64,000 bases of DNA from Halobaculum litoreum (GCF_030127125.1 NZ_CP126156.1:2542001-2606000), one strand, 5' to 3'. Counted from the stretch's first letter, positions 28,495 to 37,664 are shown. Notes: generated by a model from the letters alone, not told the origin. Translations and numbers: made by a program.

Positions 28495-29730
28495 ATGTCA
28501 CGGAGCCCGTCCCTCCCCGATCGGCCCCGCCTCGACCTCGACCCCGACATGAGCGAGGCCGAGCGGCTGGAGGCGCTTCGCAAGCACTTCGAACGGATCG
28601 TGCAGGTCAACGACGAACTGTCGGACCGGCTCGAGGACGCCCAGGGCCGTCGCAGCGACCTCCGCGACGAGGTCGACGAGCTGAAGCGCCGCAACGAGGC
28701 GCTGAAGACGTCGTCGCTGTACATCGCGACGGTCGAGGAACTCACCCAGGACGGCGCCGTGATCAAACAGCACGGCAACAACCAGGAGGTGCTCACCGAC
28801 CTCTCGCCGCGGCTCGAGGACGAGCTGGAGGCGGGCGACCGCGTCGCCATCAACGACTCGTTCAGCGTCCAGACGGTGCTCGACGACGAGACCGACGCCC
28901 GGGCGCAGGCGATGGAGGTCGACGCCTCCCCCGAGGTCACGTACGCCGACATCGGCGGCATCGACGAGCAGGTGCGCGAGGTGCGCGAGGCCGTCGAGGC
29001 GCCGCTCGTCGACGCCGACCAGTTCCGCGAGGTGGGCATCCAGCCGCCCAGCGGCGTCCTCCTCCACGGCCCGCCGGGCACCGGGAAGACGATGCTCGCG
29101 AAGGCCGTCGCCAACGAGACCGACGCGACGTTCATCAAGATGGCCGGCTCCGAACTCGTCCGGAAGTTCATCGGCGAGGGCGCCCGGCTGGTGCGCGACC
29201 TGTTCAAGCTGGCCGCCGAGCGCGAGCCCGCCGTCATCTTCATCGACGAGATCGACGCCGTCGCCGCCAAGCGGACCGACTCGAAGACCTCCGGCGACGC
29301 GGAGGTCCAGCGCACGATGATGCAGCTGCTCTCGGAGATGGACGGCTTCGACGACCGCGGCGAGATCCGCATCATCGCGGCGACGAACCGCTTCGACATG
29401 CTCGACGACGCGATCCTCCGCCCCGGCCGCTTCGACCGCCTCATCGAGGTGCCCAAACCGGGCCCGGAGGGGCGCGAGCGCATCCTCGAGATCCACACCG
29501 CCGACATGAGCGTCGCCGACGACGTCGACTTCGCGGATCTGGCGCTCGAACTGGAGGACTACTCCGGCGCCGACATCGCCGCCCTCACGACCGAGGCGGG
29601 GATGTTCGCCATCCGCGACGAGCGCACGACCGTCCGCCGCGAGGACTTCGAGAACGCCCGCGAGAAGGTCGAGACCGACTCCGAAGGGCCGGTGTTCAAC
29701 GACGGCGAGTTCGGGCGCTACCAGTACTGA
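28495..29730 (+). CDS. pan: Proteasome-activating nucleotidase PAN
   Basis: 411-residue AAA+ ATPase that unfolds substrates for the 20S proteasome. N-terminal coiled coil (~20-72), OB-like domain (~73-130), then the ATPase: Walker A GPPGTGKT (192-199), Walker B VIFIDEID (247-254), arginine-finger region ILRPGRFDR. The C-terminus ends RYQY. The canonical HbYX docking tail has Tyr at the penultimate place, whereas here Tyr is last and third from last. ATG at 28495 is supported by the TATA spacing. Proteolytic neighbours (PepF, SppA) lie upstream. Confidence 0.97.
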   Translation: MSRSPSLPDRPRLDLDPDMSEAERLEALRKHFERIVQVNDELSDRLEDAQGRRSDLRDEVDELKRRNEALKTSSLYIATVEELTQDGAVIKQHGNNQEVLTDLSPRLEDELEAGDRVAINDSFSVQTVLDDETDARAQAMEVDASPEVTYADIGGIDEQVREVREAVEAPLVDADQFREVGIQPPSGVLLHGPPGTGKTMLAKAVANETDATFIKMAGSELVRKFIGEGARLVRDLFKLAAEREPAVIFIDEIDAVAAKRTDSKTSGDAEVQRTMMQLLSEMDGFDDRGEIRIIAATNRFDMLDDAILRPGRFDRLIEVPKPGPEGRERILEIHTADMSVADDVDFADLALELEDYSGADIAALTTEAGMFAIRDERTTVRREDFENAREKVETDSEGPVFNDGEFGRYQY

Positions 29731-29853
29731 GTCGGCTCCGATCCGCGTCCCAGTCGGGCGGTTTCGCCCCGCGACTCGTCGACCGCCGGCCGCGGCGACA
29801 CGCCCCCGCCCGCGATCCGACACCCACTTTCCTCCCGCCGCTCGTCACCCGGT

Positions 29854-30336
29854 ATGGACATCCTCGTCGCCGACGGCGTCGGCCACGGCCCCACCGAGCT
29901 GGCCGCCTACGACGCCGCGCTCGCCGACGCCGGCGTCGGCGACTTCAACCTCGTCACCGTCTCCTCGGTCGTGCCCGCGGACGCGACCGTCGAGGCGGTC
30001 GGCACCGCTCCCGACCTCGGTCCCGCGGGCGACCGCCTCACGGTCGTGCAGGCGCACGCGGCCGCCTCGCCCGGGGACGCCCACGACACCGACAGCGTCA
30101 CCGCCTGCCTCGGGTGGGCGACCGGTCCCGGTCCCGGCCTGTTCTACGAGGCCGACGGGAGCGACGCCGACGCCGTCCGCGAGACGGTACTGGAGGGGTT
30201 GGCGGCGGGCCGCGACCTCCGCGACTGGACGTTCGACCGCGAGGAGACCCGCAGCGCCACCGTCGCCGCCGACGAGTCGGCGTACGCCGCCGCGGTTGTC
30301 GTCGCCGCCTACGGCGACAGCGAACCGATCGCGTGA
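29854..30336 (+). CDS. pdaD: Pyruvoyl-dependent arginine decarboxylase
   Basis: 160 residues. The proenzyme cleaves itself between Ser37 and Ser38 in NLVTVSSVVPADA to create the pyruvoyl group on the new alpha chain, as in the Methanocaldococcus enzyme. PGPGLFYEA and the VVAAYGDSEPIA C-terminus agree with the family. It makes agmatine from arginine, which archaea need for polyamines and for agmatidine in tRNA-Ile2. Start ATG at 29854; single gene between pan and the DUF5811 gene. Confidence 0.93.
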   Translation: MDILVADGVGHGPTELAAYDAALADAGVGDFNLVTVSSVVPADATVEAVGTAPDLGPAGDRLTVVQAHAAASPGDAHDTDSVTACLGWATGPGPGLFYEADGSDADAVRETVLEGLAAGRDLRDWTFDREETRSATVAADESAYAAAVVVAAYGDSEPIA

Positions 30337-30399
30337 CCGGCCGGTCCGGCCGCTCCCGGTCGGCTCGACGCTGTTTCTCGCGGACATGTCGCCGACGGC

Positions 30400-30408
30400 T
30401 TTTTAAAT
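30400..30408 (+). promoter_or_regulatory. TATA box of the DUF5811 gene
   Basis: tttttaaat, a strong TATA element 27 bases before the ATG at 30436; the mRNA should have a very short leader. Confidence 0.65.
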
Positions 30409-30435
30409 GGACCACCCATATCCTCGTCGTATCTG

Positions 30436-30815
30436 ATGAACGGCAACAACCCATACGCGGGGGCTCCGGGCGTCGTCGAGGCGGGTCGTCCCGAGGAGAT
30501 CGACCTCACCGCCGACCAGAAAGACGCGCTCCGCCGGGCGGTCGCCACCATCGTCACGCGCACCGAGTCGTACCTCCCCGACGGCTACGCCGTCGGCTCG
30601 AACTCTCCTACGGCGCCAACGGGCCGCAGGCGACCGTCGCCGTCCAGCCGCCGGTCGGCCACGCCGTCTCGGCGGGCTTCTCGCCGGACCTGGAGGACAT
30701 CGAGGCCGGCCTCGACGCCGAGGACCGCGAGGAGGTCGCCCGCGGCCTCGCCGCCAGCGCGGCCGCGCAGGTGATGTCCGCCGTCGGCGACGACCTCGAA
30801 CCGACCGCCCGATAG
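30436..30815 (+). CDS. DUF5811-family protein, frameshifted
   Basis: Starts MNGNNPYAGAPGVVEAG, then LTADQKDALRRAVATIVTRT and YLPDGYAVGS. The frame then shifts near 30599-30602, and the remainder (ELSYGANGPQATVAVQPPVG, HAVSAGFSPDLEDIEAGL) is in the next frame to a stop at 30815. One inserted G gives a continuous 126-residue protein matching the haloarchaeal DUF5811 pattern as I remember it. Unlike most breaks here this one is not in a long homopolymer (GG read as G). Soluble, acidic, function unknown. Confidence 0.75.
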
Positions 30816-30968
30816 CCCGGCACCGACGACTCCGTTCTCACGCGTCTCCCGACGACCGAGAGGCCCCTCTCCCGGTCGGGACGCCGTACCCGGATTCGGG
30901 TTCGGAACGCGTCGTCACGAAAACCGCCGGACGTGGCGGCGGATCGGAGCAGAATACGACCGATCGAT

Positions 30969-31211
30969 TCACCGGCGTCGACCGCGGTCGACGGGAGGCG
31001 AGACGAACAGCGCGTACGCGACGACCAGCGCCGCCAGCGCCGACCCGACGCCGGCGGCCGTCGGGGTCGGCACCGGGAGCGCCGTCCCGCCGACGACGCC
31101 CGCGAGGAGCAACGCGGGCACGACGGCGAGGACCAGGTCCTCCTTCGACCACGATCCGACCCGGGGGACGCGCCGAGCGACACCGTCGCTCGGTGGTTTG
31201 CGCACACTCAT
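30969..31211 (-). CDS. Small two-helix membrane protein
   Basis: 80 residues. A basic N-terminus with RVPRVGSWSKEDLVLAVVPA is followed by two hydrophobic helices (~24-43 and ~49-70) and an Arg-rich C-terminus. The SWSKEDL motif before the first helix looks like that of other haloarchaeal small membrane proteins, but I cannot name the family. Stands alone between the DUF5811 gene and infB. Confidence 0.65.
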   Translation of the reverse strand: MSVRKPPSDGVARRVPRVGSWSKEDLVLAVVPALLLAGVVGGTALPVPTPTAAGVGSALAALVVAYALFVSPPVDRGRRR

Positions 31212-31403
31212 CGGCTCTCACCCGTCGAGAACTACTGTTCTGCTCGTAAAATACGTTACGGCGGAAATAATACGCGGAACACGTGCGAACGTGATCCGGA
31301 CGTGACGCGTGTGGACGCTCGTGGTCACGCGTGGCCACGGGCTCGCCTCTCCGCCCGCGAGCGTGCCGGTCGGATCGCCCGACGGCGGCCCGGATCGGAG
31401 CCG

Positions 31404-33218
31404 TTACTTCCCCCAGAAGGGGTCGGTCTTCCGGCGCTTCTCCAGGTACGCCTTCAGCGCCTCGATCTCGTCGGCGCGGATCTCCGAGGCCAGCTCCTGT
31501 TCGAGGATCTTCGCGTGCTTCTCGGGGAGTTCGATCCACAGTTCGTCGCCCTCCTCGATCTGTCGGCCGACGGTCGGGCCGTCGATGGCGACGGAGACGC
31601 GCTCGCCCGCCTGTGCTTTGTCCACGTCGTCGCCCTGGTGCTGGATGCCCGACAGCGTGCCGACGCGTTCGGGTTCGCTCCCCTCGAACTTCGCGACCGG
31701 CCGGTTGTTCTGCACCGTGCCGGAGACCACCTCCACGCCGACGACCGCGGGGTCGTTCTGCCGGAACGTGTGGTCCTGCAGGATGCGGAAGCGCGCGGGC
31801 TTGGTGATCTTGTCGAGGACGGTCTCCTGTTGGGCGCGCTCCATCTCGTCGACGTACTCCTCGTACTCCTCGACGAGCTGGTAGATCACGTCGTCGTCGA
31901 ACAGCTTCACGCCCGTGCGGTCGAGCGCCGCCTCGGCGTCCGAGAGGACGTCGACGTTGAAGCCGAGGATCACCCGGTGTTTCTCCTCGTTGGCGGTCTG
32001 CGCGACCGTCACGTCGCGCGGGGCGACGTCGCCGACCTCGGCGCGCAGGATCGGCACCTCCGCCTCCTCCAAGGCGTTCGCCATCGCCTCCAACGAGCCG
32101 AGCGTGTCGGCCTTCACGACGACGCCGTCCTCGGCGGTGTCGACCTCGATCCTCGCGAGCTCCTTGCGGACCTCCGCCTTCACCGCGTCCACGTCGTCGC
32201 CGCGGACGACGCGGACGGGCGCGCCGGACATGGCCTCGTCGAGGTCGGGCGCGGCGATCTTCACACCCGCGGCCGCCCGGACCTCGTCGACGCGCTCGAA
32301 CCGCTTCTCGGTCCGGATCTCGGCGTTCGGCCGGGGCTGGAGCAGCGCGCGCACCTCCGTCACGATGGGGTCGTCGCGGCCGCCGACGACGATGGTGTCG
32401 CCCTCGCGGACGACGCCGTCGTACAGCACCACGTCCAGCGTCGCGCCGAAGCCGCGCTCGTCTTTCACCTCGAGGACGGTACCGACGCCCGGACCGGCGA
32501 CGTCGACGGCCATCTCCTCTTTCATGAACCGCTGGGACAGCCCCATGAGCACGGTGAGCAGGTCCGGGATGCCCTCCCCGGTCATCGCGGAGACGGGCAC
32601 CACACCGATGTTCGACTGGAAGTCCTGCACGCGCCAGTAGAAGTCCGCGGAGAACCCCTTGCCGGAGAGGTCTCCGATCAGTTCGTACAGGTTCTCGTTG
32701 AGGCGGTTCTCGGCGCGGTCGGACTGCTGTTCCAGGGACTTCTGGATCGGCTGTCCCTGCTGTGGGTTCCACCCGGGCGTCGTGTCCACCTTGTTGGCGG
32801 CGACGACGAACGGCGTGCCGGTGCGCTTGAGGATGTCGATGGCCTCCTCGGTCTGGGGCTGGAAGCCGTCGTTGACGTCGACGACGAGCACCGCGATGTC
32901 GGCGAGGGCGCCGCCGCGCGAGCGCAGCGTCGAGAACGAGTGGTGCCCCGGCGTGTCGATGAACAGCAGGCCGGGGAGGTCGAAGTCGGTCGGGTCGACG
33001 AGCGACCCGGCCATCTCCGAGATGGTCGAAAGCGGCACCGCGGTCGCGCCGATGTGTTGCGTGATGGCGCCGGCCTCGCCCTCCTGGACGGCGGAGCCGC
33101 GGATGCGGTCGAGCAGCGTCGTCTTCCCGTGGTCGACGTGGCCGAGCACCGCCACGATGGGGGTGCGGAGGGTGCCGGACCCGGCGGCGGACTCGGACTC
33201 TGTGTTGGTGTCGGACAT
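31404..33218 (-). CDS. infB: Translation initiation factor IF-2 / aIF5B
   Basis: 604 residues, archaeal/eukaryotic-type ribosomal-subunit-joining GTPase. G1 GHVDHGKT (26-33), G3 DTPGHHSF, G4 NKVD and the SAMTGEG G5 region are present, followed by the usual beta-barrel and C-terminal domains (PNAEIRTEKRFERVDEVRAA...FWGK). No long N-terminal extension, as usual in archaea. Start ATG at 33218, immediately downstream of ggagtatattcc, a near-palindrome too close to serve as its TATA box. Divergent from the PRC-barrel/NOB1 pair. Confidence 0.97.
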   Translation of the reverse strand: MSDTNTESESAAGSGTLRTPIVAVLGHVDHGKTTLLDRIRGSAVQEGEAGAITQHIGATAVPLSTISEMAGSLVDPTDFDLPGLLFIDTPGHHSFSTLRSRGGALADIAVLVVDVNDGFQPQTEEAIDILKRTGTPFVVAANKVDTTPGWNPQQGQPIQKSLEQQSDRAENRLNENLYELIGDLSGKGFSADFYWRVQDFQSNIGVVPVSAMTGEGIPDLLTVLMGLSQRFMKEEMAVDVAGPGVGTVLEVKDERGFGATLDVVLYDGVVREGDTIVVGGRDDPIVTEVRALLQPRPNAEIRTEKRFERVDEVRAAAGVKIAAPDLDEAMSGAPVRVVRGDDVDAVKAEVRKELARIEVDTAEDGVVVKADTLGSLEAMANALEEAEVPILRAEVGDVAPRDVTVAQTANEEKHRVILGFNVDVLSDAEAALDRTGVKLFDDDVIYQLVEEYEEYVDEMERAQQETVLDKITKPARFRILQDHTFRQNDPAVVGVEVVSGTVQNNRPVAKFEGSEPERVGTLSGIQHQGDDVDKAQAGERVSVAIDGPTVGRQIEEGDELWIELPEKHAKILEQELASEIRADEIEALKAYLEKRRKTDPFWGK

Positions 33219-33425
33219 GGAATATACTCCGAGAGAAGGTCTCTTGTCCGAGTTGAACCGGGGGCCGAAGTTACCTGTTTCGACTCACTCGGACCGACGG
33301 CGCCGGTTCGTCGACCGCTCCTCCGATCGCCGCCGTCGGCCGTGGGTTTCGCCGCCGGCCGCCGCCGGCGACCTCCCGAGGTCGGCGCCCGCGGCGTGTG
33401 CCCCGCGTCCGACGCCAGCGTGGCG

Positions 33426-33443
33426 TTTATGACCGTCCGGTCA
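33426..33443 (+). promoter_or_regulatory. TATA box overlapped by a TGACCG-TC-CGGTCA inverted repeat
   Basis: tttat (33426-33430) is the likely TATA element 25 bases before the PRC-barrel ATG (leaderless). The perfect inverted repeat tgaccg-tc-cggtca spans 33430-33443, between the TATA box and the start codon, where a bound TetR-like repressor would block initiation. The rest of 33219-33425 shows no gene. Confidence 0.5.
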
Positions 33444-33455
33444 GTGAGCGACGGT

Positions 33456-33701
33456 ATGGCAGACATCCTCGCCGAGAACCTCTCCGGGAAGGCCGTCATG
33501 GGCTCCGACGGCACCGAGTTGGGCATGCTGTACAACATCACGATGGACCTCAAGACCGGGTCGCTGTCGGACCTGCTGGTCACGCCGAACGAGGAGCTGT
33601 CGCCCGCACAGGTTCCGTTCGACCGCGACGAGAGCGGCCGGTTCCACGTCCCCGTCTCGAACGTGCAGGCGGTGAAGGACTACATCGTCGTCCGAACGTA
33701 A
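33456..33701 (+). CDS. PRC-barrel domain protein
   Basis: 81 residues forming a single PRC barrel: LSGKAVMGSDGTELGMLYN, MDLKTGSLSDLLVTP, VPVSNVQAVKDYIVV. Archaeal stand-alone PRC-barrel proteins are found next to RNA-processing or cell-division genes. Its stop overlaps the nob1 start by one base (TAATG), so it is translationally coupled to that endonuclease gene. Confidence 0.93.
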   Translation: MADILAENLSGKAVMGSDGTELGMLYNITMDLKTGSLSDLLVTPNEELSPAQVPFDRDESGRFHVPVSNVQAVKDYIVVRT

Positions 33702-34159
33702 TGGAAGTCCTCGATTCGTCGGCGTTCATCCACGGCTACGACAGCGACGACGACACCGCCTCCGTCCCCGCCGTGCAGGCGGAACTGAACGGCGAGACCG
33801 CCCTCCGCTTCGACGCCGAGGAGGGCGCCGGGATGCACGTCCACGTCCCCGGCGAGGGGGCGCTCGGCCGCGTCCGCCGCGCCGCCGAGGAGACCGGCGA
33901 CGCCGCCGAGCTCTCCGACACCGACCTCCGCCTGCTGGCCGCGGCGTTCGAACTCGACGCGACGCTCGTCACCGACGACTACGCCATGCAGAACGTCGCC
34001 GAGCGCATGGACGTCGGCGTGCGCGTCATCGCCCGCGACGGCATCGACGAGGAGATCAGCTGGCGCTTCCAGTGTTCCGGCTGCGGCCGCACGTTCGACG
34101 AGAACCGCGACCGCTGTCCGATCTGCGGCAGCGGCCTCTCGCGGAAGAACCCCTCCTGA
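33701..34159 (+). CDS. nob1: NOB1-family endonuclease (PIN domain plus zinc ribbon)
   Basis: 152 residues. The PIN domain begins MEVLDSSAFIHGYD (metal-binding Asp5) and has the later acidic cluster ELSDTDLRLLAAAFELDA and LVTDDYAMQNVA. The zinc ribbon is FQCSGCGRTF...CPICGSGL. NOB1 trims the 3' end of pre-16S rRNA (D-site cleavage). Coupled to the PRC-barrel gene. Confidence 0.93.
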   Translation: MEVLDSSAFIHGYDSDDDTASVPAVQAELNGETALRFDAEEGAGMHVHVPGEGALGRVRRAAEETGDAAELSDTDLRLLAAAFELDATLVTDDYAMQNVAERMDVGVRVIARDGIDEEISWRFQCSGCGRTFDENRDRCPICGSGLSRKNPS

Positions 34160-34256
34160 GGTCGGCCGACCGTTCTCCGATCCACGGTGCCGTCGTGCGG
34201 TTTTCGTCCGCGGCGTCCGGGAACCGAGATTCCTAGCGGCGGCGCCGACCGACCGC

Positions 34257-35000
34257 TCAGACCGCGCCGGTGACCGACAGGTACTGGACCGCGAACTGGA
34301 CGGCGTTGTACGCGCCGTGCACGGCGACGGGGACCACGAGGTTGTCGGTGTACTCGTACATCGCGCCGAGGCCGACGCCGAGCAGGCCCGCGACGGCGAC
34401 GTACACGAGCCGCTCGGCCGGGGTGCCGGTGCCGGCGACGTAGTGGAGCAGCCCGAACAGCAGCGAGGCGCCGGCGACGGCGCCGGCGGGGCCGAGCGCC
34501 CGCTTCAGTTCCCCCTGGACGACGCCGCGAAAGAGGAGCTCCTCGCCGACGGCGACGGTGAGGAACGACAGCGGGATCATCAACAGGAAGTACGCCGGCG
34601 GGTTCTCCAGCGCGCGGTTCGTACTGGGCGCGAGGCCGACCGCGGAGAACGCGAACAGGATGGCGTACCCCGCGGCGATCAGGCCGACGGAGCCGCCGAC
34701 GGCGACGACCGCGTCGCGGGCGGTGGGCCGGCGGACCCGAAGCAGGTCGAGGTCGCCCGCGTAAAACAGGAACACGAGGGCCGCGACCGCGAAGCCGGCG
34801 ACGTTGCCGACGGTGACGAACGCCGCCGTCGCCGCCGAGTCCGCGCCGAACCCCAGCGCCAGCGCGACCCACTCGAACGCCGGCACGAGCGCCGACGCCG
34901 CCACCAGCCCCGAGACGATGGCGAGGACGGCCTGTCCGACGCGGACGGCGACCTCGCGCCCCTCGACGCTCCCGCCGGGCGGGCCGAGCTCGACGTTCAC
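34257..35000 (-). CDS. CPBP-family intramembrane metalloprotease
   Basis: 247 residues, about seven membrane helices. The CPBP/Abi signature is present: VAVGEELLFRGVVQGEL (~148-164, the EExxxR glutamates and Arg), GLLHYVAGT with the conserved His, and NLVVPVAVHGAYNAVQF (~225-241). Members process prenylated or other membrane substrates, or act in bacteriocin immunity. GTG start at 35000, one base after the pgi stop, so the gene follows pgi in an operon. Confidence 0.9.
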   Translation of the reverse strand: MNVELGPPGGSVEGREVAVRVGQAVLAIVSGLVAASALVPAFEWVALALGFGADSAATAAFVTVGNVAGFAVAALVFLFYAGDLDLLRVRRPTARDAVVAVGGSVGLIAAGYAILFAFSAVGLAPSTNRALENPPAYFLLMIPLSFLTVAVGEELLFRGVVQGELKRALGPAGAVAGASLLFGLLHYVAGTGTPAERLVYVAVAGLLGVGLGAMYEYTDNLVVPVAVHGAYNAVQFAVQYLSVTGAV

Positions 35001-35001
35001 C

Positions 35002-36285
35002 TCACTCCACCTCCAGCCGCCGCTTCTCGCTCACGGCGTCGGCCTCGGGGAAGTCGCCGCCGCCGAGGAGCCCCCGCGCGGCGTTCTTCCCCCACTCGAC
35101 CGCGGGCTGGGTGAACGTCGAGACGCCGGCGAGCTCGCCGTACAACACCGTGGCGGCCTCCATCCCGTACAGCAGCTCGCCCAGCCCGTGCTCGTCGACG
35201 CGGTCGAGTTCGACACGGACGTTCTCGCGCCCGGCGGCCGCGAGGCTCGCCTCCGTCGCGCGGAACTCCGCGTCGAGCAGTTCGCCGAGCGACGAGCCGC
35301 CGAGGTACGAGAGTCCCTCCAGATCCGTCTCCGGGATGGCCACGTCGTCGGCCTCGCGGGGTCGCACGAGCGTGACGAGTTTGTCGGCCGGCCCGGCGCG
35401 GTACAACTGCAGTTGGCTGTGTTGGTCGGTCGCGCCGAGCGCGCGGGCGGGGGTCTGCCCGTGCTCGTCCTTGCCGAGCGACTCCGCCCACAGCTGGGCG
35501 AACCACTCGGCGAAGCGTTCGAGCGACTCGGCGTACGGCATCACGGCGTTCGTCACGGCGCCGCGCTCGGCCAGCGCGTACGTCGTCGCGCCGTAGGCGT
35601 ACGCGGGCGACTCGTACAGCGAGCCCGCGAGGCGGTCGGCCTCCGCCGCGGCGCCCGCGAGCAGCGCGTCGAGGTCGGCGCCCGCGAGTTCGGCCGCGAA
35701 CAGCCCGACGGTCGACAGCGCCGAGAACCGGCCGGGGACGCCGTCGGGCACGTCCAGCGCGGGGAGGTCGTGCTGGTCGGCCATCGCCCGGAGGTTGCCC
35801 GACGCGCCGGTGGTGACGACCGTGCGCTCGGTCCAGTCGACGCCGGCCGCCTCCATCGCCTCGCGGACCACGAGGAAGTTCGACAGCGTCTCCGCGGTCG
35901 TCCCCGAGCGGGAGACGACGTTGACGACCGTGCTGGAGAGGTCGACGTCGGCGAGGATCGACGCCACCCACACCGGGTCGACGTTGTCGAGGTACCGACA
36001 GTCGAGGTCGCCCCCGAGCGCGTCGGTGAGCGTCGCGGCGCCGAGAGCGCTGCCGCCGATGCCGACCGTGAGCAGGTGGTCGGGGTCGAAGCCGGCCGCG
36101 GCCGTCCGGATCGCGTCGGGGTCGCACGTCTCGGGGAGGTTCAGGGCGGCGTAGCCGTGCTCGCTGTCGGCGCGGCCCCGGGCGATCCGCTCGTGGGCGT
36201 CGGCGACGCGCCCGTCGAGGGCGTCGAGGTCCTCGCGCGCCAGCCCGAGGTCCCCGTCGAGCGCGTTGCCGATGTCGACGTACAT
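35002..36285 (-). CDS. pgi: Glucose-6-phosphate isomerase
   Basis: 427 residues; interconverts glucose 6-phosphate and fructose 6-phosphate. SIS-domain signatures: LLTVGIGGSALGAATL, VVSRSGTTAETLSNF, GKDEHGQTPARALGATDQHSQLQL (contains the catalytic His region) and GVSTFTQPAVEWGKN with the C-terminal catalytic Lys. ATG at 36285 (MYVDIGNALDGDLG) is the family start; the frame upstream is antisense. Supports a gluconeogenic/glycolytic sugar metabolism. Confidence 0.95.
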   Translation of the reverse strand: MYVDIGNALDGDLGLAREDLDALDGRVADAHERIARGRADSEHGYAALNLPETCDPDAIRTAAAGFDPDHLLTVGIGGSALGAATLTDALGGDLDCRYLDNVDPVWVASILADVDLSSTVVNVVSRSGTTAETLSNFLVVREAMEAAGVDWTERTVVTTGASGNLRAMADQHDLPALDVPDGVPGRFSALSTVGLFAAELAGADLDALLAGAAAEADRLAGSLYESPAYAYGATTYALAERGAVTNAVMPYAESLERFAEWFAQLWAESLGKDEHGQTPARALGATDQHSQLQLYRAGPADKLVTLVRPREADDVAIPETDLEGLSYLGGSSLGELLDAEFRATEASLAAAGRENVRVELDRVDEHGLGELLYGMEAATVLYGELAGVSTFTQPAVEWGKNAARGLLGGGDFPEADAVSEKRRLEVE

Positions 36286-36424
36286 ACCCGAACGCCCGGT
36301 CCCCGCCGGCAAAACCCTGCCGTCCGGTCCACGGGGGCGCCGTCGCCGACCCGCCGGCCGCCGCGCCCGGGCGTCGCGGGCCGCGGACGCGGCGCTTAAC
36401 ACCGCCGCGGCCCAACGTCGGCCG

Positions 36425-37009
36425 ATGACCGACGAGGCGACGTCCGAGGCCACGTCGGCGGCCGACGCCGACACGAGCACCGGGGGCGACGACGGGTACC
36501 GCGGCGTCTTCGGCGCGTTCCCGTACGCCTTCCGGGCGAGCGAGTCGCTGGCGTTCAAGTCGTACGTCGTCGTCGGCGGGCTGGCGGCGGCGCTGCTGTC
36601 GCTGCTGTTCGCGCTGGCGCTCGTCACGCTGTTCGGCGCGACCGCGCAGGCGCGCTTCTCCATCGTCCGCGCGTTCTACGTCGTCGTCGCGCTCGGCGCC
36701 GTCGCGCCGACGGTCGCGCCGGTGCTGCTCGTCGCCCGGGCGCGCCGCCGCGGGACGCCCGGCCGCTCGGGCTACGAACTGGGGCTCGCGCTCGCGGGCT
36801 ACCTGTTCCTGTTGTCGCTGTACCTCGGCACCGTCGCCGCGCTCCCCGAGACGTTCGTCCTCGACGGGGAGCCGACGACCCGACCGCCGCCGACCGGGGC
36901 GTTCGCCCCGGCGATCGAGGTGCTGTACGCGCTGCCGCGGGCGGCGGGCCTCGCCATCCCCGCGGCGGTCGCGCTGTTGATCCCGTTGGTGTACACTCTC
37001 CGGCGCTGA
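36425..37009 (+). CDS. Multipass membrane protein of unknown function
   Basis: 194 residues. An acidic Ser/Thr/Asp-rich cytoplasmic N-terminus (~1-40) precedes four hydrophobic stretches near 47-70, 80-102, 115-136 and 170-190. No catalytic motif. Divergent from pgi, upstream of the DUF5812 gene. I do not recognise the family; presence of similar four-helix proteins in haloarchaea makes it likely real. Confidence 0.75.
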   Translation: MTDEATSEATSAADADTSTGGDDGYRGVFGAFPYAFRASESLAFKSYVVVGGLAAALLSLLFALALVTLFGATAQARFSIVRAFYVVVALGAVAPTVAPVLLVARARRRGTPGRSGYELGLALAGYLFLLSLYLGTVAALPETFVLDGEPTTRPPPTGAFAPAIEVLYALPRAAGLAIPAAVALLIPLVYTLRR

Positions 37010-37074
37010 ACGGCGGCGGTCGACGTCCCGCCCGTCACGAAACGCGCAAAAGCCTCCACGACCTACCGCGCCCC

Positions 37075-37635
37075 ATGACCGACCGAGACCCCGACGACTC
37101 CGAACTGGACGCCGTCCGCGACGCGCTCGCGGCGGCGACCGGCGACGCCGGCCCGGCGGACACCGCCGACGGCGAGAAGGACGCGACGTTCCTCGTCACG
37201 CACGCGGACGACGACTCCGCCGTCCTCCGCGACGTGGCCTCCGGGCAGGTCCACGCGCTGTCCTCGAACCCCGGCGTCGAGGAGGGGGAGGCCGTCGAGG
37301 GGACCGTCGCCCCCGACCCGCCGATGAACGTCTCGTGGCAACTGGTCGAGGTCCACGAGCGCCGCCACATCGCGGTCGAGGCGAGCGACGAGTCGCCGAC
37401 GAGCCGCTCGGTCGACGTCGCCGGCGACCAGCCCGTCGGCGACCTCACCCGCCTCGAACGCGCCGGCACGGGCGAACTCCACGTGATCACCGTCGCCGAA
37501 GCCGACACCGAGGACGCCGTCGAGGACGTCCTCGCCGACGCCGAGACCGCACGGGCCCGCGCGGCCCGCCTCGGCGTGAACCGCGTCGAGGTCCGCTCGG
37601 CGCCCGGCGTGGTCGTGATCCGGTACATGCCCTGA
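37075..37635 (+). CDS. DUF5812-family protein
   Basis: 186 residues, soluble and acidic. After a ~25-residue variable N-terminus it has ATFLVTHADDDSAVLRDVAS, HALSSNPGVEEGEAVEGTVA and GVNRVEVRSAPGVVVIRYMP, which fit the haloarchaeal DUF5812 family as I recall it. The EGTVAPDPPMNVSWQLVEV stretch looks like an OB/beta-barrel strand pattern. Function unknown. Confidence 0.75.
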   Translation: MTDRDPDDSELDAVRDALAAATGDAGPADTADGEKDATFLVTHADDDSAVLRDVASGQVHALSSNPGVEEGEAVEGTVAPDPPMNVSWQLVEVHERRHIAVEASDESPTSRSVDVAGDQPVGDLTRLERAGTGELHVITVAEADTEDAVEDVLADAETARARAARLGVNRVEVRSAPGVVVIRYMP

Positions 37636-37664
37636 CCGCCGGATCGAACGGGACAGCTCTTCTC

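Noticed and set aside
33206..33230. ggagtatattcc as the TATA box of infB
   Set aside because: It ends at the ATG; transcription would begin inside the reading frame, past the family start.
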